DNA from: an uncultured Collinsella sp.
GTDB taxonomy: Bacteria; Actinomycetota; Coriobacteriia; Coriobacteriales; Coriobacteriaceae
DNA length: 7,423 bases
Direction of reading: 5' to 3'
Assembly (NCBI GenBank): GCA_900552295.1
Contig: URZB01000073.1
Span: 1 to 7,423 of the forward strand
Positions 1-6,205 of the stretch are shown here, one piece after another (position 1 is the stretch's first letter; each line of letters starts with the position of its first letter). The position numbers were made by a program, and so were the translations under genes. A model generated the notes under the pieces. It was given only the letters and a program-made list of their open reading frames with translations, ran no database searches and had not been told where the DNA came from.

Positions 1-1296
1 GCGCTACAGACCTCCGAGTCCATGGGCGAGCTGGCCGGCCTGATGGGCGTCGACGTCGATGATGTTGCAGACTTCATGGCATCTCCGGTCGAGCTGACCT
101 CAAAGTCAATTTACCCGGTCAAGAGCTTTGGTTCGGGCATTGCCCCGTTCTATACCAATCTGGCGCTGTGGGTGGGCGGCTACGTGCTTATCGCCATCTA
201 CAAGCTCGAGGTCGACCGCGAAGGCATCGGCAGCTTTACCGCGCGTCAGGGCTACTTTGGCCGCTGGTTGCTCCTGGTGATCCTGGGCGCGTTGCAGGCC
301 ATCATCGTTACGGTAGGCGATCTGGTGATCGGCGTGCAGTGCGTCAGCCCGCTGCTGTTCGTGCTGGGCGGCATCGCCATCTCGTTCACCTACGTCAATA
401 TCATCTATGCGCTGTCCACCACGTTTAAGCATATCGGCAAGGCTATCGGCGTCATTCTGGTTATCGTGCAGATCCCGGGTTCGTCGGGCATGTACCCCAT
501 CGAGATGATGCCAGGCTTCTTCCAGTGGCTGCACCCGCTGCTGCCCTTTACCTACGGCATCAATCTGCTGCGCGAGACGGTCGGCGGCATGTATTCGTTC
601 AACTACCTGTTTAACCTGTGCATTCTGGGCGTGTTCTTGATCGTGGCGCTCTTTATCGGTCTGCAGCTGCGTCCGCTGCTGCTCAACCTTAACCTGCTCT
701 TTGATAAACAGCTTTCCACGACCGGTATGATGATTTGCGAGTCCAACGACCTGCCGCGCCAGCGCTACTCGCTGCGCACGGCCATGCGTGTCATGCTCGA
801 TTCCGATTCGTACCGTCGCGAACTGCTCGATCATGCGGTCGCCTTTGAACATCGCTACCCGTACTACATCAAGGGCGGTTTTGCCGCCGTGGTGGGCGTT
901 CAGGTCCTGCTCTTTGTCCTGTCGACGGTTCTCGATATCGACAATAACGGCAAGATCATCCTGCTTGTCATTTGGATCATCTCGGTTATTGCCATCTGCG
1001 GCTGGCTTATCAATATCGAATATATCCGCGCGAGCCTCAATACCCAGATGCGCATCTCGGCGCTTTCGGATGAGGACCTGCGTCGCGAGATGCGCGAGCA
1101 CACGGCCGCCATTCCTGCCGCCCGCCACATGTTTGGCCTCAACGCCAGCGAGCGTGGTGCCAAGGGCGGCGATCAGTCCACGGGCCGCTTGCCGCATATC
1201 GGCTCGCACCATAAATCTCAGGGCAGCGACAGCACAGCCACAAATGATGGAGATACCACCGCGCTTGGCAAGCACTCCAAAGGAGGTGAGGCATAA
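1..1296 (+). CDS. YhgE/Pip-type membrane protein, 5'-truncated, with C-terminal two-helix extension
   Basis: The frame is open from base 1, so the N-terminal part of this gene lies outside the window; the ATG at 22 is internal. What remains matches the C-terminal membrane domain of the complete paralogue that follows: the segment from about 106 carries the YP-x7-G-x2-APFY-x4-LWVG signature (APFY near 142-153), then helices around 265-333, 349-414, 445-490 and 610-670, and the HIGKA and PIEM motifs of the family. YhgE/Pip proteins are multi-spanning envelope proteins; Lactococcus Pip is needed for phage c2 infection, but the molecular role is not settled. Unlike its neighbour this protein continues for about 190 residues after the last common helix, with two further predicted helices (about 874-939 and 949-1017) and a polar His/Ser/Gly/Asp-rich tail that is probably disordered. 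It ends directly before the ATG of the next gene. Family assignment is firm; substrate or partner is unknown. Confidence 0.88.
   Translation, partial: ALQTSESMGELAGLMGVDVDDVADFMASPVELTSKSIYPVKSFGSGIAPFYTNLALWVGGYVLIAIYKLEVDREGIGSFTARQGYFGRWLLLVILGALQAIIVTVGDLVIGVQCVSPLLFVLGGIAISFTYVNIIYALSTTFKHIGKAIGVILVIVQIPGSSGMYPIEMMPGFFQWLHPLLPFTYGINLLRETVGGMYSFNYLFNLCILGVFLIVALFIGLQLRPLLLNLNLLFDKQLSTTGMMICESNDLPRQRYSLRTAMRVMLDSDSYRRELLDHAVAFEHRYPYYIKGGFAAVVGVQVLLFVLSTVLDIDNNGKIILLVIWIISVIAICGWLINIEYIRASLNTQMRISALSDEDLRREMREHTAAIPAARHMFGLNASERGAKGGDQSTGRLPHIGSHHKSQGSDSTATNDGDTTALGKHSKGGEA
1279..1289 (+). promoter_or_regulatory. Perfect Shine-Dalgarno for the second YhgE gene
   Basis: AAAGGAGGTGA lies inside the last codons of the upstream gene and is fully complementary to the usual 3' end of 16S rRNA. 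It is seven bases before the ATG at 1297, which itself follows the upstream TAA with no gap. This fixes the start of the second gene and indicates an operon with close translational linkage. Confidence 0.9.
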
Positions 1297-3486
1297 ATGA
1301 AGAACATCCTGCATCTGTTTAGGCGCGATGTCCAAAACGTGTCTCGCTCCGTGATCGGCTTGATTGTCGTGATGGGCCTCATTATCGTGCCGTGTCTGTA
1401 CGCGTGGTTTAACATCGCCGGCAGCTGGGATCCGTACGGCAACACCGGCAATCTTAAGATCGCCGTGGTCAACACCGATGAGGGTTACGAGAGCGATCTG
1501 ATTCCCGTCGAGGTTAACGTGGGCGAAAACGTGACCGCCACCCTACGCGGCAACGAGAGCTTCGATTGGGTTGTGCTTAACGATCGCGAAAAGGCTATCG
1601 AGGGCGTTAAGTCGGGCGCGTACTATGCTGCCGTCGTTATCCCCAAAACGTTTAGCGCTGACATGATGACGCTTTTCTCGACCGACGTGAAACACGCCGA
1701 TATCGAGTTTTACGAGAACCAGAAGGCCAACGCCATCGCGCAGATCGTGACCGAGAAGGGTTCGAGCGCCGTTCAGAACCAGGTTAACGAATCTTTTACC
1801 GAGACCATTACGAGCATCGGTCTTAAGACGGTGTCCAGCCTGCTCGATTACATGAGCACCGACCAGGTCAGCAACTTTATCGCCAACCTGTCCTCGACGC
1901 TCGGCGATTCGATTGAGGACCTGCAAGATGTTCAGGCTAATGCTTCGTCGCTGGCGGGCATTTTGAGCTCTACGTCCGATTCGTTGACGTCGGCGAGCGG
2001 TATGCTCCAGCAGACGGGTACGGTCGATGAGTCGACCAAGCGGTTGATGGAGCATGCCAAGAGCGGCATGAGCGATTCCAAAGAAGCGCTGAAGGCCGCC
2101 AACGACGCCATCAACGCCGCGATTGACGGAAGCGCTGGCTCGTTCGACAACGTGTCCGCCGAGCTTGCGAAGGCATTCGATGCCGCGAATCAGCATGTTG
2201 ACCTTACGGTGTCTCAGCTCAACGATGCCGCGGCGGCGCTCAATACACGTGCCGACGATATCGACGCCACGGCCGACCAGCTCCGCGGCTTTGCCGAGCA
2301 GGTCAGTGACGAAAAGCTCCAGGAGAGCCTCAAGTCTGTGGCAACATCGCTGAACAGGATCGCGGTGGAGTATCGCAACAGCGCCAAGGACCTGACGGCA
2401 ACTGCTAAGTCCCTTTCTGACAGCATGGCAGAGGTCAACAGCACGCGTGCCGAAGTCGACCAGGCCATCGCCGATGCCAAGGCGGGCATTTCGGGCGCCA
2501 AGTCCGACTACGACTCCACGTTCTCGGTCAAGGCAAAGGAGCTCAAGAAGACGGTTTCAGGCATCCTGGACTCGCTGGATGGCATCTCGGGCGATCTGGA
2601 TAGCGCCGCAGACGGCCTGACCGACGCATCCGGTTCGCTGGCAAAGGGCCTCTCCAAGGCTGCAAAGCTGGTCAACAAGGCTTCCGATCAGCTGGGTGAA
2701 GCGTCCGATAAGATCAGTGCCTTTAAGGACGAGCTCGACGGCGCCTTGATGTCGGACGATCTGGCCACGATCAAGACGATGATTGGCAATGATCCCGAGG
2801 GTTTGGCCGTGTCGCTTTCCGGTCCCGTCGCGCTCGATCGCAAGCCGGTCTATCCGATCCGCAACTACGGCTCGGCCATGGCGCCGTTCTACACGATTCT
2901 GTCGCTCTGGGTCGGCTCGATCGTGCTGGCGGCCATGATGAAGGTGTCGGTTGACGACGAACTCATCAATGAGTTAATCCCCGTGCGCTTGCACGAGATC
3001 TACCTGGGCCGCTACCTGTTCTTTGGCGGTCTGGCCCTGCTGCAGGCAACGCTCGTGTGCGCGGGCGACATCCTGTTCTTTGGCATTCAGTGCGACAACC
3101 CGCTGCAGTTTGTGCTGGCGGGCTGGGTCGCGAGTCTCGTGTTCTCCAATATCGTCTACACGCTTACGGTTTCGTTTGGCGATATCGGCAAGGCTTTGGC
3201 CGTTGTGCTGCTGGTCATGCAGGTCGGCGGTTCGGGCGGTACGTTCCCCATCGAGATGACCGGTCCTGTGTTCCAGGCGATCTATCCGTTCCTGCCGTTC
3301 ACTCACGGCATCAACGCCATGCATGCTGCCATGGCAGGCGCCTACCATATGGAGTACTGGGTTGAGCTGGGCATTCTGGCGAGCTATCTGATTCCGTCGC
3401 TGGCCCTGGGCGTCGTCTTCCGCCGTCCGGTCATCAAAGCCAACGACTGGATCATCGAAAAGCTGGAGTCAACCAAATTGATTTAA
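1297..3486 (+). CDS. YhgE/Pip domain-containing membrane protein
   Basis: Complete 729-residue protein with the classic YhgE/Pip layout. An N-terminal helix (about residues 18-38) runs into the family signature PCLYAWFNIAGSWDPYG (32-48) and an extracytoplasmic domain that begins LKIAVVNTDEGY. Residues about 190-480 are rich in Ala, Ser, Asp, Leu and Lys, with heptad-like spacing typical of the coiled-coil stalk of the family. The C-terminal ABC-2-like membrane domain starts with RNYGSAMAPFY (APFY at 529-532) and LWVG, then has helices near 575-597, 606-628, 633-650 and 690-708, including DIGKA (629-633) and GTFPIEM (648-654). The start is set by a perfect Shine-Dalgarno. The gene is directly coupled to a paralogue upstream that differs by having a C-terminal extension. 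Relatives include Lactococcus Pip (phage receptor) and, more distantly, EsaA of type VII secretion; the function of this pair cannot be read from sequence. A strong terminator follows about 95 bases downstream. Confidence 0.93.
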   Translation: MKNILHLFRRDVQNVSRSVIGLIVVMGLIIVPCLYAWFNIAGSWDPYGNTGNLKIAVVNTDEGYESDLIPVEVNVGENVTATLRGNESFDWVVLNDREKAIEGVKSGAYYAAVVIPKTFSADMMTLFSTDVKHADIEFYENQKANAIAQIVTEKGSSAVQNQVNESFTETITSIGLKTVSSLLDYMSTDQVSNFIANLSSTLGDSIEDLQDVQANASSLAGILSSTSDSLTSASGMLQQTGTVDESTKRLMEHAKSGMSDSKEALKAANDAINAAIDGSAGSFDNVSAELAKAFDAANQHVDLTVSQLNDAAAALNTRADDIDATADQLRGFAEQVSDEKLQESLKSVATSLNRIAVEYRNSAKDLTATAKSLSDSMAEVNSTRAEVDQAIADAKAGISGAKSDYDSTFSVKAKELKKTVSGILDSLDGISGDLDSAADGLTDASGSLAKGLSKAAKLVNKASDQLGEASDKISAFKDELDGALMSDDLATIKTMIGNDPEGLAVSLSGPVALDRKPVYPIRNYGSAMAPFYTILSLWVGSIVLAAMMKVSVDDELINELIPVRLHEIYLGRYLFFGGLALLQATLVCAGDILFFGIQCDNPLQFVLAGWVASLVFSNIVYTLTVSFGDIGKALAVVLLVMQVGGSGGTFPIEMTGPVFQAIYPFLPFTHGINAMHAAMAGAYHMEYWVELGILASYLIPSLALGVVFRRPVIKANDWIIEKLESTKLI

Positions 3487-3549
3487 TACAGCAACGTAAA
3501 CGCCGTCGGAACATCGAGGTCTTCCAACCCGATGCTTTAGCGTAGTGAA

Positions 3550-3579
3550 TTGCACGGGCTGCTTGGTTGTTGCTACAGT
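3550..3579 (+). promoter_or_regulatory. Possible extended -10 promoter
   Basis: TTGCAC (3550-3555) is followed after 18 bases by TACAGT (3574-3579), which is preceded by TGC, giving an extended -10 (TGnTACAGT). If used, transcription would begin near 3586, inside the terminator stem of the upstream operon, and would read toward the EamA gene. It is a match to sigma-70-type consensus only, so it is weak evidence. Confidence 0.28.
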
Positions 3580-3581
3580 AA

Positions 3582-3616
3582 CGGGGCGTACCGGGGGTCC
3601 GGTGCGCCCTGTTTTT
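3582..3616 (+). terminator. Rho-independent terminator of the YhgE operon
   Basis: An 11-bp stem pairs 3584-3594 with 3599-3609 (one G-T wobble) around a GGGT loop; two more pairs (3583 with 3610, a wobble, and 3582 with 3611) extend the base. It is followed at once by five T, then ATTT. There is no comparable T-tract on the other side, so it acts on the + strand. It lies 95 bases after the YhgE stop and separates that operon from the EamA gene. Confidence 0.88.
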
Positions 3617-3618
3617 AT

Positions 3619-3647
3619 TTGACCATGAGGCGGCACGCAGCCATACG
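3619..3647 (+). promoter_or_regulatory. Weak candidate promoter for the EamA gene
   Basis: TTGACC (3619-3624) is five of six to the -35 consensus and is followed after 17 bases by CATACG (3642-3647), only three of six to the -10 consensus. It sits immediately downstream of the terminator and would give a leader of about 35 bases. The position is sensible but the -10 is poor; the TGCTACAGT site upstream is a competing candidate. Confidence 0.22.
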
Positions 3648-3687
3648 CGTGCGGACACCACGCCCAGATTGAGTGTGAGGATGTTCC

Positions 3688-4671
3688 ATGGCCCAATACG
3701 CTGCCAACGAAATCGAGAATATGCCCGATAGCCCTGTAGCCCGCGAAGACCTAGGTGCCGGCGGTGCCTCTCGCGGTGCCGGTGCGCGCTCGCCGCTGTT
3801 CTGGAAGGTCTTGCTGCTTTCGGTGGCGGTCATCTGGGGCTATTCCTTCACCACCATGAAGGATGCGCTCGATACCATTCCGGTGTTCGAGCTGCTCTAC
3901 ATTCGTTTTCTTCCGGCGTCGTTGGTCATGCTTGCCATCTTCCACGAGCGCATTGTTGCCCATTTCAACGCTCGAAACCTGATTGTTGGACTTGGCATGG
4001 GCGCGCTCATGTGGGGTGCCTACGGTTTGCAGACGATCGGCCTGGCACAGACCACGGCAGGCAAGAGTGCATTTTTGACGGGCACGTACTGCATCTTGGT
4101 TCCGTTTGCGAGCTACGTTCTAAGCGGCGAAAAGCTTACCCGTTACAACTTGGGCGCCGCGTTGCTGTGCCTGGCGGGCATTGGTCTGGTGGCGCTCGAT
4201 AGCGTCGAGTTCAATGTCGGCGATGTCATCACACTGGGCGGTGCGGTCTTCTTTGCCATCCAGATGGCGGTGACCGCCAAGTATGGCCGCAAGATGGACA
4301 TCAACGTCATCACGTTTTGGATGTTTGTGGGCAACGGCGTGCTGAGCCTGATCTCGTCGCTGCTATTCGAGACCCAAGCGCCGCTGTCCGTTTGGACGCC
4401 GAGCTTTATCAGTGTGATGGCGTTTCTCTCGGTGGGCTGCACATGTGTGGCTCTGCTCATCCAAAACGTCGGCCTGGCGCATGTCCCGGCCTCAACGGGC
4501 TCGCTGCTCCTTTCGATGGAGTCCCCTTCGGGCGTGTTGTTTTCGGTGCTGCTGATGGGGGAGGCGCTCACCTCGCGTCTGCTCGCCGGCTTCGTCCTCA
4601 TCTTTCTTTCGATTATCTTGAGCGAGACGCATTTCGATTTTTTGCGTCGAAAGCCGCGTCCGCAATTGTAA
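3688..4671 (+). CDS. EamA/DMT-family permease (RhaT-like)
   Basis: A 327-residue inner-membrane protein of the drug/metabolite transporter superfamily. After a 37-residue Gly/Ala-rich cytoplasmic leader it has ten predicted helices (about 39-56, 70-88, 98-116, 125-146, 152-170, 176-197, 206-227, 240-262, 270-291, 297-313), forming the two EamA repeats. Family hallmarks are visible: IWGYSF (49-54) and the Arg in YIRF (73) in the first repeat, TTAGKSAFLTGTY then VPF and GEKLT (122-151) closing it, and the parallel STGSLLLSMESP...LLMGEALT (269-295) closing the second. Members export amino acids, metabolites or drugs; the substrate cannot be inferred here. The ATG at 3688 is chosen because GTGAGG (3675-3680) lies seven bases upstream; M12 (3721) is a possible alternative that would remove part of the leader. 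The gene stands alone between two terminators. Confidence 0.92.
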   Translation: MAQYAANEIENMPDSPVAREDLGAGGASRGAGARSPLFWKVLLLSVAVIWGYSFTTMKDALDTIPVFELLYIRFLPASLVMLAIFHERIVAHFNARNLIVGLGMGALMWGAYGLQTIGLAQTTAGKSAFLTGTYCILVPFASYVLSGEKLTRYNLGAALLCLAGIGLVALDSVEFNVGDVITLGGAVFFAIQMAVTAKYGRKMDINVITFWMFVGNGVLSLISSLLFETQAPLSVWTPSFISVMAFLSVGCTCVALLIQNVGLAHVPASTGSLLLSMESPSGVLFSVLLMGEALTSRLLAGFVLIFLSIILSETHFDFLRRKPRPQL

Positions 4672-4677
4672 ACAATT
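4664..4677. repeat. Short perfect palindrome across the EamA stop codon
   Basis: AATTGT and ACAATT (6-bp arms, two-base centre) surround the TAA at 4669-4671. It is AT-rich in GC-rich surroundings and lies just before the terminator. It may be incidental. Confidence 0.4.
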
Positions 4678-4683
4678 TGTTGC

Positions 4684-4708
4684 GCCGCCTCCCGGGGCGG
4701 CATTTTTT
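4684..4708 (+). terminator. Rho-independent terminator of the EamA gene
   Basis: GCCGCCT (4684-4690) pairs with GGGCGGC (4695-4701), with one T-G wobble, around the four-base loop CCCG; an A and six T follow (4703-4708). It begins 13 bases after the EamA stop, the normal position for its terminator. Confidence 0.88.
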
Positions 4709-4734
4709 ATGCGTCGCCCTTAAAGTAGTACCTT

Positions 4735-4756
4735 GCACTTTACGCTATCAAAGTGC
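4735..4756. promoter_or_regulatory. Inverted repeat upstream of the amidohydrolase (operator or leader hairpin)
   Basis: GCACTTT (4735-4741) and AAAGTGC (4750-4756) form perfect 7-bp arms around eight bases. The repeat ends 19 bases before the GGAGGG ribosome binding site. There is no T-tract after it, so it is not a terminator. Its size and position fit a repressor operator overlapping the promoter, or a 5' leader hairpin. I see no clear -35/-10 pair to decide. Confidence 0.45.
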
Positions 4757-4786
4757 TTGCTGCAAAAACGTTACTGGAGGGCATCT

Positions 4787-6082
4787 ATGGCACCAGCACT
4801 GTCAGATCTTCAACCGCAATCAGCGCCCAAGGCCACCGCGGCGGCGCAAGCCGCCATTGGCGACAGTCTGGTCAAAGAGGCTCAAACTTTTGCCGATGAG
4901 CTTGCCGCATGGCGTCACGATCTGCATCGGACGCCCGAACTTGGTAACGACCTCCCGCAGACCTCTGCGTATATCCAAGCGCGCCTGACCGAGATGGACA
5001 TCCCGTTTGCCACGCTCGTCGATGGTTCCTGTGTTGCGGGCCTTGTCGGTGCCGGTGCCGCCGCGGCCCAGGGCAATGGCGTCTGCACGGACGAACAGGC
5101 CGGAACGGTCATTATGCTGCGTGGCGACATGGATGCCCTGCCCGTTGCCGAGGAATCCGGCGAGCCCTTTGCATCCACCAACGGCTGCATGCACGCTTGC
5201 GGTCACGATATGCACGCGACGGCGCTGCTTGGTGCGGCTCGCCTGCTCAAGGCCCGCGAGGCCGAGCTCGTCGACGCCAATGCCACCGTCAAACTGCTGT
5301 TCCAGCCGGGCGAGGAGACCTTTGAAGGGGCACGCGCTGCCATCGCCGATGGCCTGCTGCAGAACCCGCGTCCTCAGGCGGCCTTTGCCATGCATGTCAA
5401 CAGCCAGTCGCCGCTTGGCCTGGTGCTCTACGGCAGTCCGGCGCTTTCGGGCGTGTACGGTTTCCGCATTACGCTCCAGGGCAAGGGCGGCCATGGCTCG
5501 AGCCCCGAGATCTGCATCGACCCCATCGCGGCCGGCGTCCATGTGCACCTGGCGCTCCAGGAGCTTATCGCCCGCGAGGTGCCGGCGGCCAAGGAAGTCG
5601 CACTTACCGTTGGTAAGTTTGCTGGCGGCTTGGCGGCCAACGTCATCCCCGACACCTGCGTGCTCGAGGGAACGCTGCGCGGCTTCGATGTTGAGCTCAT
5701 GGAGCACCTCAAGACCCGCATCGCGGAGGTCGTTAACGGCGTTGCCACAACATATCGTACGCCGGCGACCATCGAGACGCTTTCGGATGTTCCGCCGCTT
5801 GTACTCGACAGCGATATGACTCAGGCGTCGCTTGGCTACGTGGGCGCAGTGCTGCCCAAGTCGGCTTTCTTGCCGCTTTTCCATGCCATGGCGAGTGAGG
5901 ACTTCGCGCTTATCTCGAGCGAGATTCCGAGTGCGTACTTTACCGTGGGCGCGGCCGTAACCGACACGGACGAACACTTTGCCCAGCACCATCCCAAGGC
6001 ACGTTTTAACGATGCCGAGCTGCCGCTCGGTGCTGCGGCTTATACCGCCGTCGCTTTGGGCTATATCGCCGACCACCGGTAG
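4787..6082 (+). CDS. M20D-family amidohydrolase (N-acyl amino acid/hippurate hydrolase type)
   Basis: A 431-residue cytoplasmic metalloenzyme predicted to hydrolyse the amide bond of N-acylated amino acids or a related conjugate. Visible motifs: WRHDLHRTPEL (42-52); RGDMDALP (112-119); ACGHDMH with metal ligands C138 and H140; QPGEE with general base E176 and ligand E177; MHV with ligand H203; lid-domain GKGGHGSSPE (H236, about 214-330 for the domain); MASEDF near the C-terminus; HHPKARF with the last ligand at H402. The full M20D set of two-metal ligands is present, so the enzyme looks active. The frame is open to a TTG at 4733, but that start lies within an inverted repeat and lacks a ribosome binding site; the ATG at 4787 has GGAGGG (4776-4781) five bases upstream. 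Even so the N-terminus is about 25-30 residues longer than usual and Ala/Gln-rich, and a Gly/Ala-rich insert (about 86-106) precedes RGDMDALP. No signal peptide is seen. The exact substrate is not determinable. Confidence 0.92.
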   Translation: MAPALSDLQPQSAPKATAAAQAAIGDSLVKEAQTFADELAAWRHDLHRTPELGNDLPQTSAYIQARLTEMDIPFATLVDGSCVAGLVGAGAAAAQGNGVCTDEQAGTVIMLRGDMDALPVAEESGEPFASTNGCMHACGHDMHATALLGAARLLKAREAELVDANATVKLLFQPGEETFEGARAAIADGLLQNPRPQAAFAMHVNSQSPLGLVLYGSPALSGVYGFRITLQGKGGHGSSPEICIDPIAAGVHVHLALQELIAREVPAAKEVALTVGKFAGGLAANVIPDTCVLEGTLRGFDVELMEHLKTRIAEVVNGVATTYRTPATIETLSDVPPLVLDSDMTQASLGYVGAVLPKSAFLPLFHAMASEDFALISSEIPSAYFTVGAAVTDTDEHFAQHHPKARFNDAELPLGAAAYTAVALGYIADHR

Positions 6083-6084
6083 CA

Positions 6085-6180
6085 CCCAACCTTGCCTTTC
6101 AAGCCTGCGGGCATGGCCATAAGGCCTATGCCCTTGTCTTTCAAGGCAATCTTGGGCACTACCGGCGCCCGGCGCAGGCT
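6085..6180 (+). other. Intergenic element of nested and competing inverted repeats
   Basis: This stretch between the amidohydrolase and the transporter is dense in symmetry. CCCAA (6085-6089) and TTGCCTT (6092-6098) pair with AAGGCAA (6143-6149) and TTGGG (6152-6156), enclosing the hairpin at 6109-6133. AGCCTGC-GGGC (6102-6112) can instead pair with GCCC and GCAGGCT (6167-6170, 6174-6180) with a three-base bulge; that stem shares bases with the inner hairpin and crosses the outer one. Two near-identical 13-base copies of CTTG-N5-CAAG lie at 6091-6103 and 6133-6145. It may be a structured RNA, a paired operator, or a short dispersed repeat unit. I recognise no named riboswitch. Confidence 0.55.
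6109..6141 (+). terminator. Probable terminator of the amidohydrolase gene
   Basis: GGGCATGGCC (6109-6118) pairs with GGCC-T-ATGCCC (6123-6133) around the loop ATAA, giving ten pairs with one bulged T. The following TTGTCTTT is T-rich but interrupted, so termination may be partial. No T-tract exists on the opposite strand. Confidence 0.5.
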
Positions 6181-6205
6181 ATTCGTTTGTTAAATAAGGA
6201 GCAGT

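Noticed and set aside
106..1335. Long open frame on the minus strand (409 codons) opposite the first YhgE gene
   Set aside because: Its product is Gln/His/Asp-rich with no recognisable domain and it runs exactly antisense to a clear membrane protein; GC-rich codon use produces such shadows.
3748..3795. Short GGTGCC-type repeats in the EamA leader codons
   Set aside because: They reflect a Gly/Ala-rich N-terminal tail with biased codons rather than a true repeat element.
4733..4786. TTG start at 4733 giving an 18-residue longer amidohydrolase
   Set aside because: No Shine-Dalgarno precedes it, the added codons cross the inverted repeat and ribosome binding site, and the ATG at 4787 has a strong site at correct spacing.
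4820..6085. Long open frame on the minus strand (421 codons) opposite the amidohydrolase
   Set aside because: The + strand carries every catalytic motif of M20D; the minus frame has low-complexity, Arg/Gly/His-rich composition and no ribosome binding site evidence.
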